From Streptomyces eurythermus (GTDB taxonomy: Bacteria > Actinomycetota > Actinomycetes > Streptomycetales > Streptomycetaceae), in assembly GCF_014649115.1 (NCBI RefSeq), contig NZ_BMSK01000008.1, positions 62,001 through 126,000 of the forward strand: a stretch of DNA of 64,000 nucleotides, read 5' to 3'. Shown here in pieces: positions 37,240 through 45,758 of this stretch; the first letter of the stretch is position 1; each line of letters opens with the position of its first letter. The notes under the pieces are model-generated. The model did not search any database. It was not told where the DNA came from and was given only the letters and a program-made list of their open reading frames with translations. The position numbers and the translations under genes are program-made.

Positions 37240-38532
37240 TCAGGGCGCGGGCACGGCGTCGCGGCCGGAGCGCACGGTGTAGTGCTGCGGGAACGGGGTG
37301 CCCGCGTAGTCCAGGGCGCGTTCGGCTCCGGGCAGCGGGCGCACGCCGGGGCGCAGCAGCACCCGCCGCACCAGCTCGGGCACGATGACCCGGGCCGCGT
37401 ACCGGCCGACGCAGTCGTGGGCGCCGTAGCCGAGGACGAGGTTGTGCGCGGGCGGGCGACCGGGCCGGAACTCGTCCGGCGCGTCGAGCACCTCCTCGTC
37501 GGACATGGCCGACGCGAAACAGGCCAGCACCACGCTCCCCGCCGGGACGAGCGTCTGCCGCCCGGTGCCCGCGGCCAGCAGATGGTCACGCACACACAGC
37601 CGGGGCGTGACCGGCACGAACGGGTGGAAGCGCAGCGCCTCCCACACATAGGAGTCGAAGCGTGACGGGTCGCTCTCGCCCGCCGCGCGCTCCGCCTCCG
37701 CCAGCACCTCGGGACGCACGGCGAGTTCCTTCAGCGCGGTGGCCGTGCACTGGGTGGCGTTCTGCTGATAGCCCGACAGATAGCCGACCAGGTTGGCGTT
37801 GACCCGCTCGTCGTCGAAGCCGTATCCGGCGGGCAGCCGGGTGCTCAGCATCCGGCCCAGCACATCGTCCGGGCCGTCGTCGCCGGGCGCGGCCCGGCGG
37901 CGGGCGATCACCTCGGCGACCCGGTCGTGCAGTTCCCGGCCGGCGGCCACGCCCGCCGCGTGGATCTCCGGGTCACGACCCGGGTTGATGGCGAACGCCC
38001 ACTGCATCCGGCGCGTGCAGGAGTGCAGCGTCTCCTCCTCGATGCCGGTGAAGCCCAGATAGGCGACCGCGACCCGGGCGGCGGCCAGGCGGGCGTAGTC
38101 CTGGACGAGGTCGAAGGTGTCCGCGCCCCGGCCGACCGCCTCGTCCAGCACCTCGTCGGCGATCCGCGCGGTGAGTTCCCGCACCCGGGGCGCGTCCTCG
38201 GCGGCGAGCATCAGCTGCCCGTACCCGCGCTCGCGCCAGTGCACGTCCGCGCCGTCCCGGGCGAGGATGAACGGCCCGCCGAGCACGTCCTCCAACGCCG
38301 GGCCGAACACCCCCACGGTGAACGTCTCGGGCGCCGACAGCACCTCCAGGACATCGGGGTGCCGGGTGACGAACACACCGATGGGCGTGGCGAACACCGG
38401 CCGGTGGGCGCGCAGCTCGGCGAACAGCTCCGCCCTGCCGGCCGTCATGGCCCGCCGCAGCAGCGCCACCCGCTGCGGGACGTCGTCCTGGGGGAGCGCG
38501 TCGTACGCGGCGAGGAAGTCCATGCCGGTCAT
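37240..38532 (-). CDS. Cytochrome P450 with hydroperoxide-isomerase-like I-helix
   Basis: The 430-residue protein has the ExxR motif (Glu298 to Arg301 in WEALRFHP) and a haem-thiolate loop LGYGAHDCVG (Cys374). The I-helix lacks the usual acid-threonine pair: where monooxygenases read AGxET it has SGYQQNATQ. Asn258 and Gln261 form an NxxQ spacing like the A-N-x-x-Q motif reported for the P450 half of fungal dioxygenase-P450 fusions, which isomerise fatty acid hydroperoxides. With the dioxygenase gene directly downstream, it probably converts that enzyme's hydroperoxide product without needing a redox partner. ATG 38532 and ATG 38523 are both possible starts. Confidence 0.85.
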   Translation of the reverse strand: MTGMDFLAAYDALPQDDVPQRVALLRRAMTAGRAELFAELRAHRPVFATPIGVFVTRHPDVLEVLSAPETFTVGVFGPALEDVLGGPFILARDGADVHWRERGYGQLMLAAEDAPRVRELTARIADEVLDEAVGRGADTFDLVQDYARLAAARVAVAYLGFTGIEEETLHSCTRRMQWAFAINPGRDPEIHAAGVAAGRELHDRVAEVIARRRAAPGDDGPDDVLGRMLSTRLPAGYGFDDERVNANLVGYLSGYQQNATQCTATALKELAVRPEVLAEAERAAGESDPSRFDSYVWEALRFHPFVPVTPRLCVRDHLLAAGTGRQTLVPAGSVVLACFASAMSDEEVLDAPDEFRPGRPPAHNLVLGYGAHDCVGRYAARVIVPELVRRVLLRPGVRPLPGAERALDYAGTPFPQHYTVRSGRDAVPAP

Positions 38533-38652
38533 TCAGCCACCGGCCCCCGGCCGCCGCACGCCGGACGGGCATTCGGGGCAGAGGGGTGCGGGCGGGCGGC
38601 GCGCGGGCGACGATGGGCGTCCGGGGGGGGGCGCGGCGGAGAGGAGTGCCCG

Positions 38653-39327
38653 ATGCTGTCGGCGTGGGCCGGGGCACTGGTGCCCGTATTCAGCGACACG
38701 AGCGTGACCGGCACCGGCCACCTGGCGCGGCCGCCCGGCACCGGACGCCTCCTCGCCGCCAACCACACCTCGTTCTTCGACCCGGTCCTGCTCCTCGGCA
38801 CCCTGCACCGGCTCGGTGTGCGTCCCGCCGTGCTGGCCACGGCCGGACTGTGGCGGGTGCCGCTGCTCGGCCGGGCCCTCACCCGGGAGGGCCACGTACC
38901 CGTGCACCGGGGCAGCCGGCGCGCCCCGGACGCCCTCCGGCACGCCGCCGACGCCCTGGCCGCCGGACGGGACGTGCTCATCTACCCCGAGGGCGGCCTG
39001 CCCGGTTACCGTGCCTCCCACGACCGCCCGCCCGGCCGCCTGAAGTCCGGGGCGGTCCGGCTCGCGCTGTCCACCGGGGCGCCGGTGATCCCGCTCGGGC
39101 ACGCCGGCGCCCGCCGGGTCTCCTCCGGCAGCCGCGCCAAGCAGCTCGCCGGCTGGGCCACCGCGCCGCTGCGCCGCCCCCGCGTCCACGTCCACATCGG
39201 CCCCGCCCTCCGCCTGGACACCTCCGACCACCCCGTGACCGCCCTGGAAACCGCCCTCGCCGAGGCCTGGTCGACCGCGGTCCGGGCTTTGGGGGAGGGG
39301 GCGGGCGGGGCGAAGGGGAGCGGCTGA
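38653..39327 (+). CDS. PlsC-type 1-acylglycerol-3-phosphate acyltransferase
   Basis: A 224-residue acyltransferase with the catalytic NHTSFFDP box (NHx4D), the GHVPVHRGS segment and the YPEGG glycerophosphate-binding box, in the order and spacing of PlsC. It has a membrane-associated N-terminus but no clear transmembrane helix. It should transfer an acyl chain to lysophosphatidate or a related lysolipid. GAGGAG precedes ATG 38653. It is divergent from the P450-dioxygenase unit and followed by ketosynthase and desaturase genes, so a lipid role fits. Confidence 0.87.
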   Translation: MLSAWAGALVPVFSDTSVTGTGHLARPPGTGRLLAANHTSFFDPVLLLGTLHRLGVRPAVLATAGLWRVPLLGRALTREGHVPVHRGSRRAPDALRHAADALAAGRDVLIYPEGGLPGYRASHDRPPGRLKSGAVRLALSTGAPVIPLGHAGARRVSSGSRAKQLAGWATAPLRRPRVHVHIGPALRLDTSDHPVTALETALAEAWSTAVRALGEGAGGAKGSG

Positions 39328-39507
39328 TCCGACGGGGCGGGCACCGCATCGCCCGGCCGGTCCCGACGGGCAGGCACCGTATCGGCGCGCCACGCAGGCG
39401 GATCCGCTCGCCGCGTTCGCGCATCCGAGTGGTAGCGCGCCCCATCCCCGGCCGTACGAGCTGTCGTGGCGCGGGGCCGGCCCGTCCGGTCCGGATAATC
39501 ACCGCTC

Positions 39508-40755
39508 ATGCAACAGGTGCACACAGGCGCGCCCCGGGCCCCGGTCGCCGTCACCGGACTCGGCCTGATCACCCCGGCGGGCATCGGCCGGGACGCGGCC
39601 TGGGCGGGACTGTGCGCGGGGCAGTCCACCGCCGCCGCCGACCCCGCCCTGGCCGGACTGCCGGTGGCCTTCTCCTGCCAGGTCCCCGGCCTGGACGCGC
39701 CCGCCCTGCTCGGGCACCGGCTGGCCCGCCGGCTCGACCGGTTCACCACCTTCGCGCTGCTCGCCGCCCGCGAGGCCGTCGCCGACGCCGGGCTCGCCCC
39801 GGCCGACTGGGACGGCACCCGGGTGGGCGTGGTGATGGGCGTCGGCACCGGCTCCATGCAGGGCTGGCAGGCCGAGTTCGACCGGCTCGCCGCCGCCGTC
39901 CCCGAGCGCGTCTCCCCGCTGGCGCTGCCGCGCAGCGTGCCCAACATGGCCGCCGCGGAGATCGCCCTGGACCTCGGCGCGCTCGGCCCCAACATGGTGG
40001 TCAGCACCGCCTGCGCCTCCGGCACCAGCGCGCTGGGCCTCGCCCGGGACTGGCTGCTGTCCGGCCGCTGCGACCTGGTCCTGGCCGGCGGCAGCGAGTC
40101 GGCCCGGCTGCGGATGACCGCCGCCTGCTTCGCCCAGATGCGCGCCCTGTCCCGCCGCGCGGACAGCCCCCACGCCGCCTCCCGCCCCTTCGACCGGGAC
40201 CGGGACGGCTTCGTCCTCGGCGAGGGCGCCGCCGTCCTCGTCCTGGAACGCACCGCGGACGCCCGCGCCCGGGGCGCCCGGCCCCAGGCACTGCTCGCCG
40301 GGTTCGGCGCCTCCTGCGACGCCCACCACTTCACCGCCCCGCACCCCGACGGCGACGGCGCCGCCCGCGCCCTCGGCGCCGCCCTCGCCGACGCCGGGCT
40401 GGGCCCCGAGGACATCGACCACGTCAACGCGCACGGCACCGCCACCCCGCAGGGGGACGCCGCCGAACACAACGCGCTGCACCGCGTCTTCCGCCGCCCC
40501 CCGCCCGTCACCGCCGTCAAGGGCACCATCGGGCACGCCATCGGCGGCGCCGGAGCCATCGAGGCGGCCTGCACCGTGCTCACCCTGCGCCACCAGCTGA
40601 TCCCGCCCACCGCCAACCTGGACACGCTCGATCCGGCGATGGACCTGGACATCGTCACCAAGGTGCCCCGGCCGCACCGGATGGCGGCCGCCGTCAGCAA
40701 CTCCTTCGGGTTCGGCGGCCAGAACGCCGTACTCGCCTTCACCGCCGCCGGCTAG
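39508..40755 (+). CDS. Beta-ketoacyl-ACP synthase II-like condensing enzyme (FabF family)
   Basis: This 415-residue thiolase-fold enzyme has the nucleophile Cys169 in STACASGTS, the two catalytic histidines in NAHGTATPQGD and KGTIGHAIGGAGA, and the C-terminal NSFGFGGQNAVL. All residues for decarboxylative condensation are present. Its setting, without an ACP, malonyl transferase or ketoreductase but next to a desaturase, suggests a stand-alone elongation enzyme borrowing the primary fatty acid synthase machinery. Start ATG 39508; no strong ribosome binding site. The desaturase follows 27 bp later. Confidence 0.9.
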   Translation: MQQVHTGAPRAPVAVTGLGLITPAGIGRDAAWAGLCAGQSTAAADPALAGLPVAFSCQVPGLDAPALLGHRLARRLDRFTTFALLAAREAVADAGLAPADWDGTRVGVVMGVGTGSMQGWQAEFDRLAAAVPERVSPLALPRSVPNMAAAEIALDLGALGPNMVVSTACASGTSALGLARDWLLSGRCDLVLAGGSESARLRMTAACFAQMRALSRRADSPHAASRPFDRDRDGFVLGEGAAVLVLERTADARARGARPQALLAGFGASCDAHHFTAPHPDGDGAARALGAALADAGLGPEDIDHVNAHGTATPQGDAAEHNALHRVFRRPPPVTAVKGTIGHAIGGAGAIEAACTVLTLRHQLIPPTANLDTLDPAMDLDIVTKVPRPHRMAAAVSNSFGFGGQNAVLAFTAAG

Positions 40756-40782
40756 TCCGCCCGGACGGAAGAAAGGGCCGTC

Positions 40783-41826
40783 ATGTCCTTGGAGATCTCC
40801 GACGCCGCCCCGCCGGCCGCGGCTCGCGGCCGGTCCCGGCCCACCGGCGAACAGCTGATGATCGGCGTCTTCGTCGCCGTACCGTTCCTCGCCCTGCTCG
40901 CCGCGGTCCCGCTGGCCTGGCGGCACGGGCTCAGCCCCGTCGACCTCACGCTCGCCGTCGCCTTCTACCTGGTCAGCGGGCTCGGCATCACGGTCGGCTT
41001 CCACCGGCACTTCACCCACGGCTCGTTCAAGGCCCGCCGGCCGCTGCGGATCGCCCTCGCGCTGGCCGGCAGCCTCGCCGTGCAGGGCCCGCTCATCACC
41101 TGGGTGGCCGACCACCGCAAGCACCACAGGTACTCGGACCGGGACGGCGACCCGCACTCGCCCTGGCGGTACGGCCACTCGCCCCGCGCCCTCGCCAAGG
41201 GCATGCTCTACGCCCACGTGGGCTGGCTGTTCGAGACCGAGCACGCCTCACCCCGCGCCTACGCGCCCGACCTGGTCCGCGACCGCGCCCTGATGCTGGT
41301 CTCCCGGCGCTTCGGCCTGCTGGTGCTCGCCTCCCTGGCCCTGCCCGCCCTGCTCGGCGGGGCGCTGACCCGGTCCTGGCAGGGCGCCCTCACCGCGCTG
41401 TTCTGGGCCGGACCGGTCCGGATCTGCCTGGTCCACCACGTCACCTGGTCCATCAACTCCATCTGCCACGCGGCCGGTTCCCGCCCGTTCCGCAGCCGGG
41501 ACCGCTCGGGCAACGTGTGGTGGCTGGCCCCGCTGTCCTTCGGCGAGTCCTGGCACAACCTGCACCACGCCGACCCCACCAGCGCCCGGCACGGCGTGCT
41601 CACCGGGCAGCTCGACGCGAGCGCCCGGCTGATCCGCTGGTTCGAGCGCCTCGGCTGGGCCTACGACGTGCGCTGGCCGGACCACCGCCGCCACGCGGCC
41701 CGGCGCGAGCCGGACGCCGACAGCCGGGCCGGGGGAGACCGGGCCAGGGCGGACCGGGACCGGGGAGAAGGGTCCGGGGCGGGCCGGGCCGGCGTCAGCG
41801 GACCCGTTCGGCCGCCGCGCGGGTGA
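40783..41826 (+). CDS. Membrane acyl-CoA/acyl-lipid desaturase (second copy)
   Basis: The 347-residue protein has histidine boxes HRHFTH (74-79), HRKHH (about 111-115) and HNLHH near 250. Paired membrane helices surround them as in its paralogue at 31815, to which it is clearly similar along its whole length. The C-terminal 45 residues are a charged, disordered extension not seen in the paralogue. It probably forms a transcription unit with the ketosynthase. AAGGG precedes ATG 40783. Its last 32 bases overlap the end of the convergent acetyltransferase gene. Confidence 0.9.
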   Translation: MSLEISDAAPPAAARGRSRPTGEQLMIGVFVAVPFLALLAAVPLAWRHGLSPVDLTLAVAFYLVSGLGITVGFHRHFTHGSFKARRPLRIALALAGSLAVQGPLITWVADHRKHHRYSDRDGDPHSPWRYGHSPRALAKGMLYAHVGWLFETEHASPRAYAPDLVRDRALMLVSRRFGLLVLASLALPALLGGALTRSWQGALTALFWAGPVRICLVHHVTWSINSICHAAGSRPFRSRDRSGNVWWLAPLSFGESWHNLHHADPTSARHGVLTGQLDASARLIRWFERLGWAYDVRWPDHRRHAARREPDADSRAGGDRARADRDRGEGSGAGRAGVSGPVRPPRG

Positions 41827-42433
41827 GATGACGGCGCGGCCCGGAGCCGCCCCGGGCCCGGCCCGGGCCGGCCTCGGACGCGTCGGTGAGCGGCCGGACG
41901 AAGAGACTGACGCTGGCCTCCTCCGCGAAGCCGTTGCGGCGCATCAGCTCGGCGGAGGCGGTGTTGCGCCGCTCCACGTCCGTGACCACGCACACCGCGC
42001 CGGCCTCGGCCAGTCGCGCGCAGCACTCCCGCACCAGCCGGGAGGCCGCCCCGCGCCCCTGGTAGTCGGGGTCGACGGCGATCCACTCCAGGTAACCCCA
42101 GTCGGCGCGCTGCTCGAAGGACAGCGAACCGAGCACGAACCCGGCGACCCGGTCCCCGTCGAGCAGCACGAGACAGGCCGGGTCCGGTGCGTCCAGATGC
42201 CCGGCGACCGCCGACAGCGACCAGCCGGTGTAGGGCATCGCCTCGGTGTCGTACACCCGGTGACCGAGGTCGAGTACGGCGGCCAGGTGCTCGAAGCCGA
42301 GCGGGCGCAGCGTCAGCTCACCGGCGGGGGAGCCGGGCGGGGACGTCGGCGCCGACGGGTCCTGCGGGGCCGGAGTGGCGGTGGGGCCGGTGGAGGCCGG
42401 AGCGGCGGTGGGATCGGTGGGCGTGTCGGCCAT
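41795..42433 (-). CDS. GNAT-family N-acetyltransferase (RimI-like)
   Basis: The 212-residue protein has a disordered Pro/Thr/Ala N-terminus of about 45 residues, then a GNAT domain. The domain contains LTLRPLGFEHLAAVLDLG, LEWIAVDPDYQGRGAASRLVREC (acetyl-CoA loop) and ERRNTASAELMRRNGFAEE. This pattern is of RimI-like protein or small-molecule acetyltransferases. AAGGGAG precedes ATG 42433. It is convergent with the desaturase gene, and no functional link to lipids is evident. Confidence 0.85.
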   Translation of the reverse strand: MADTPTDPTAAPASTGPTATPAPQDPSAPTSPPGSPAGELTLRPLGFEHLAAVLDLGHRVYDTEAMPYTGWSLSAVAGHLDAPDPACLVLLDGDRVAGFVLGSLSFEQRADWGYLEWIAVDPDYQGRGAASRLVRECCARLAEAGAVCVVTDVERRNTASAELMRRNGFAEEASVSLFVRPLTDASEAGPGRARGGSGPRRHLTRAAAERVR

Positions 42434-42549
42434 GAGCACTCCCTTCGGGGCGGCATTTCGCAGCATATGTCCGCTCCGCCGACCGGGCACGGCCGGTACC
42501 CCCGCCTCCCGGCCTCGGACCGGCCCCGGCGCCGCGGGGGAGAGGCGGT

Positions 42550-42912
42550 TCAGGGGAAGGCGGCCCGGGGTGCGGGGAGCCCCGGAGGCGAGCCGGTCGG
42601 GGCCGCAGAGCCCAGGGAGTCGACCAGGACACTCGCCTCCGGGTGGTTCACAGGGCGGGGCACCGTGCCCGCTCCGCCCGGCGGCGGCGCGGTGCCCGCG
42701 TGCCGGGGCGGCACGCTCGCCCCGCCCGGTGCCGCCGGCCGCCGGCGGGACCGGGTGCGGCCCCCGCCGCGCGGGAGCGGTCCGCGGCGGCGGGTGGCCG
42801 GCGGCCGGGCGGGGGAGCCGTCGGGGGAGAGGACGGAGTCATCGCCGTACGCCTTTCGTCCGGCCCCGTGCGCGAAGTCGCGGCCGACGGACCGGCCGTC
42901 CGGGCGGCGCAT
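42550..42912 (-). CDS. Possible small hypothetical protein
   Basis: A 120-codon frame with third positions over 90 percent G/C, as expected of coding DNA here, and AGGTGG before ATG 42912. The product is rich in Arg, Pro and Gly, mostly disordered, and ends in a Pro/Ala tail. I recognise no domain. In many streptomycetes a regulator gene is divergent from an XRE/DUF5753 gene at this position, which is why I keep it. It could equally be non-coding: the interval 42434-43153 otherwise shows only the repeat pair at 43041. Confidence 0.3.
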   Translation of the reverse strand: MRRPDGRSVGRDFAHGAGRKAYGDDSVLSPDGSPARPPATRRRGPLPRGGGRTRSRRRPAAPGGASVPPRHAGTAPPPGGAGTVPRPVNHPEASVLVDSLGSAAPTGSPPGLPAPRAAFP

Positions 42913-43040
42913 GCTCGCGCCACCTGCGGAAAGGCCCTGCCGGCGGCCTGTCTTGCCCGGACCGGACGTGCCGCCTGCTCCGTGGGTCGGGCCGGAGCAG
43001 CGGGACCACTCTGGCACCTGCCAACCAGGCATCGCAACCG

Positions 43041-43060
43041 GCAAGTTGAAATTTGCAAGT
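43041..43060. promoter_or_regulatory. Direct GCAAGT repeats, likely regulator site
   Basis: GCAAGT occurs at 43041-43046 and 43055-43060, a 14-bp period, with AT-rich DNA (TGAAATTT) between. This is the only AT-rich segment of the interval and lies about 95-115 bp upstream of the XRE regulator. Similar ACTTGCAA-containing sites commonly precede this regulator class in streptomycetes. Confidence 0.5.
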
Positions 43061-43153
43061 GGCGAAGTGCATGCTGCATCCGACGGAACGTGATCGAATG
43101 GGCCGGGAGCCGATCCGCCTGCGCGGACGGCCGAAGCCGACGAGGGGGTGGGC

Positions 43154-44029
43154 GTGACCGTGGAGACCGAGTGGGGCGGCGCGCCCTCCGTGCTGCGCAT
43201 GATCCTCGGCAGACGGCTGGAGGAACTGCGCACCCGGGCCGGCCTCAGCTTCGCCGAGGCGGGCGCGGCCATCGGGGTCAGCCACTCCACGATCCGCCGC
43301 ATGGAGGCCGCCAAGGTGGCCCGGCTGCGGCTCGCGGACGCCGAGAAACTCCTCCAGGTCTACGGCGTCACGGACCGGGAGGAGGTCGACACCTTCCTGC
43401 AGTCCGTGCGCGAGGCCAACAAGCGCGGCTGGTGGCACACATACCGCGATGTCGTGCCCCACTGGCTGCCCGCCTACCTCAGCCTGGAGCAGGCCGCCGT
43501 GCAACTGCGCGGCTACGAGAACCAGTTCGTGCACGGCCTGCTGCAGACCGAGGACTACGCCCGCGCCCTGCTCACCGCGTCCTACCCGCACGCCCCCGCC
43601 GAGATCACCGAACGCCGGGTCGCGCTGCGCACGCGCCGCCAGAAGCTGCTGACCGGGGCCGAAGCGCCGCGGCTGTGGGTGGTGATGGACGAGACCGTGC
43701 TGCGCCGGCCGGTCGGCGGCCCGGAGGTGATGCGCGCGCAGATCGACCACCTCATCGAGCTGGGCCGGCTGCCCAACGTCACCGTGCAGGTCATGCCGTT
43801 CGCGGCCGGACCGCATCCCGCGCTGTGGGGCGGCGCCTTCCACCTCTTCCGGTTCCGCGCCCGCGAACTGCCCGACATCGCCTACCTCAGCGGCCTGGCC
43901 AGGGCCGAGTACCTGGACAAGCCCGACGAGGTGGTGGTCTACCGGGAGGCCCTGGACCGGCTGAGCGCCCAGGCGCCGTCCGCCCGCAAGACCGAGACCC
44001 TGCTCGCCGGGCTGCGCGAGGAGTGGTGA
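43154..44029 (+). CDS. XRE-family regulator with DUF5753 domain (WhiJ-like)
   Basis: A 291-residue protein. The N-terminal helix-turn-helix (about 15-75) reads LGRRLEELRTRAGLSFAEAG, then GVSHSTIRRMEAAK. From about 100 the DUF5753 domain carries FVHGLLQTEDYARAL, LWVVMDETVLRRPVGG and LPNVTVQVMPFAAG. These regulators are abundant in streptomycetes (WhiJ/AbaA type) and usually pair with a DUF397 protein; none is seen here. GAGGGGG precedes the GTG at 43154; a GTG at 43148 is possible. The following methyltransferase is on the same strand 83 bp later. Confidence 0.9.
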   Translation: MTVETEWGGAPSVLRMILGRRLEELRTRAGLSFAEAGAAIGVSHSTIRRMEAAKVARLRLADAEKLLQVYGVTDREEVDTFLQSVREANKRGWWHTYRDVVPHWLPAYLSLEQAAVQLRGYENQFVHGLLQTEDYARALLTASYPHAPAEITERRVALRTRRQKLLTGAEAPRLWVVMDETVLRRPVGGPEVMRAQIDHLIELGRLPNVTVQVMPFAAGPHPALWGGAFHLFRFRARELPDIAYLSGLARAEYLDKPDEVVVYREALDRLSAQAPSARKTETLLAGLREEW

Positions 44030-44112
44030 GCCGCCGACCGTATCCGCCCGTCGCACCACCCCGCGCAACCGCCCCCGCGCGTGCCGACGCGAGGGCCCGA
44101 CCCCTGACCCGA

Positions 44113-44940
44113 ATGGGAGACACGGCGTTGCCCGACAACGGATGGCCGGCCGACCGGATCGACACCGAGAACGCCCACTCCGCCCGCATCTACGACTACA
44201 TACTCGGCGGCAAGGACTACTACCCCGCCGACAAGGAGGCGGGCGAGGCGATGACGCGGGAGTGGCCCGCGTTCCCGGTGCACATGCGGGCCAACCGCGA
44301 CTTCATGAACCGCGCGGTGCGCCGGCTGGCCGAGGACGCGGGTGTGCGGCAGTTCCTGGACATCGGCACCGGCATCCCGACCTCGCCCAACCTGCACGAG
44401 ATCGCCCAGGCCGTGGCCCCCGAGTCCCGGGTCGTCTACGTCGACAACGACCCGATCGTGCTCACCCTCTCCCAGGGCCTGCTGGCCAGCGCGCCCGAGG
44501 GCCGGACCGCGTACGTGGAGGCCGACTTCCGGGACCCGGCGGCCATCCTGGGCGCCCCCGAACTGCGCGAGACGCTGGACCTGAGCCGGCCCGTCGCCCT
44601 CACCGTCATCGCGATCGTGCACTTCATGCTGGGCGAGCACGACGCGGTCGGCGTGGTGCGCCGGCTGCTGGAGCCGCTGCCCTCCGGCAGCTACCTCGCG
44701 ATGTCCATCGGCACCGCCGAGTTCGCCCCCGCCGAGGTGGGCCGGGTCGCCCGCGAGTACGCGGCCCGCGGAATGCCGATGCGGCTGCGCACCCTGGCCG
44801 AGGCCCACGAGTTCTTCGACGGCCTGGACCTGGTCGAGCCCGGCATCGTCCAGGTGCACAAGTGGCACCCCGACGACGGCGCGCAGGGCGTCCGGGACGA
44901 GGACGTCGCCATGTACGGCGCGGTGGCCCGCAAGCCGTGA
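44113..44940 (+). CDS. SAM-dependent methyltransferase (DUF574 / PF04672 type)
   Basis: The 275-residue protein shows the family opening TENAHSARIYDYILGGKDYYPADKEAG, the SAM loop FLDIGTGIPTSPNLHEIAQ and VVYVDNDPIVL, the core of the actinobacterial DUF574 methyltransferase family. Substrates are unknown; these genes often neighbour XRE/DUF5753 regulators, as here. The start is ATG 44113 or, with a better GGGAGA site, the TTG at 44128. Confidence 0.9.
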   Translation: MGDTALPDNGWPADRIDTENAHSARIYDYILGGKDYYPADKEAGEAMTREWPAFPVHMRANRDFMNRAVRRLAEDAGVRQFLDIGTGIPTSPNLHEIAQAVAPESRVVYVDNDPIVLTLSQGLLASAPEGRTAYVEADFRDPAAILGAPELRETLDLSRPVALTVIAIVHFMLGEHDAVGVVRRLLEPLPSGSYLAMSIGTAEFAPAEVGRVAREYAARGMPMRLRTLAEAHEFFDGLDLVEPGIVQVHKWHPDDGAQGVRDEDVAMYGAVARKP

Positions 44941-44947
44941 CAGACCC

Positions 44948-44985
44948 GGGGCCGGGGTCCGACCCACCTCCCGGACCCCGGCCCC
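44948..44985 (+). terminator. Perfect 14-bp terminator stem
   Basis: GGGGCCGGGGTCCG (44948-44961) pairs exactly with CGGACCCCGGCCCC (44972-44985) around a 10-nt loop, seven bases after the methyltransferase stop. Confidence 0.75.
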
Positions 44986-45248
44986 GCCCCTCGTCGTACG
45001 ACACGTACGACGGACCGTACGGCGGGCCGGGCGGTCGCCGCACCCGCGACGACCGGAAGACAGCCCCCTGGCACGAGCCCCGGCAGGACCGGGGCAACCC
45101 GCCCCGCCAAGACCGGAACAACCCGCCCTCGGCGGGACCGGAGGAAACCACCCCCCGACCACGGAACCGGAACGCCCGGAAAGCGGTCTTAGAGACCGTC
45201 GAAGGCCGGGATCGGCCCGGTCACGAAGAATCCGGGGGAACGAGACAT
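44986..45248. other. Intergenic leader with two inverted repeats, no gene
   Basis: The frame of the following secreted protein is open back to a GTG at 44937, but the extension is a low-complexity Arg/Pro/Gly sequence placed before a clear signal peptide, so I treat it as untranslated. CGTCGTACG and CGTACGACG form a perfect 9-bp inverted repeat at 44992-45012. CGGTCT-TAG-AGACCG at 45184-45198 is a second perfect one, 51 bp before the start codon, possibly an operator. Confidence 0.5.
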
Positions 45249-45752
45249 ATGTCCGAGCGCAGCCGCAAGACCCTCCTCACCGCCACGGCCCTCGCCGCCG
45301 GCCTCACGCTGGCCGCCGTCACCCCCGCCCTCGCGGGCGGCGCCACGAGCCACACCCCCCGCGCCACCGCCGCGCCCGCCACCGCCCAGGGCGACCCGCG
45401 CGGCGTCACCCAGCACGTGGCCGACTTCTACGGCGCCTACATCGACGCCGTCTGGGCCGCCGACGACCCCACGGCGGCGGCGAGCGCCAAGGCCCTGCGC
45501 GGCTTCTACCTCTCCGCGGAGGCCCGGAAGGCGGTCACCGCCTACGAGCGGCGCGAGCACGCCGACGGCATCCTGTTCGCGCAGAACGTGCCGGTGAAGT
45601 GGAAGGTGACCTACACGGGTTCCGGCGCCGGCCACGCCACCAACCGGGTCACGCTCACCTGGGGCGACGGCCCGCACGCCGAGGTCAGCCGGATCGACGT
45701 CCGGTCCGACCTGAAGACCCTGAAGATCACCGGCCTCAGGCCGGCCGCCTGA
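45249..45752 (+). CDS. Small secreted protein, uncharacterised
   Basis: A 167-residue protein with a signal peptide (RSRKTLLTATALAAGLTLAAVTPALA, cleavage after about residue 29) and a short Thr/Ala linker. The globular domain of about 115 residues contains VADFYGAYIDAVWAADDPTAAASAKALRGFYLS and ends with VSRIDVRSDLKTLKITGL. I do not recognise the family with certainty; it has a NTF2-like or SnoaL-like look. GGGGGAA precedes ATG 45249. Confidence 0.78.
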   Translation: MSERSRKTLLTATALAAGLTLAAVTPALAGGATSHTPRATAAPATAQGDPRGVTQHVADFYGAYIDAVWAADDPTAAASAKALRGFYLSAEARKAVTAYERREHADGILFAQNVPVKWKVTYTGSGAGHATNRVTLTWGDGPHAEVSRIDVRSDLKTLKITGLRPAA

Positions 45753-45758
45753 CCCGGG

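Noticed and set aside
37240..38532. Reading the P450 as a routine CYP105/107-type monooxygenase
   Set aside because: The I-helix lacks the acid-threonine pair and the heme loop starts LGYGAHDC; these fit better with hydroperoxide-processing P450s, especially next to a dioxygenase.
44937..45248. In-frame extension of the secreted protein to a GTG overlapping the methyltransferase stop
   Set aside because: The extension is low-complexity, contains a perfect terminator stem and two inverted repeats, and would bury a clear signal peptide that begins at 45249.
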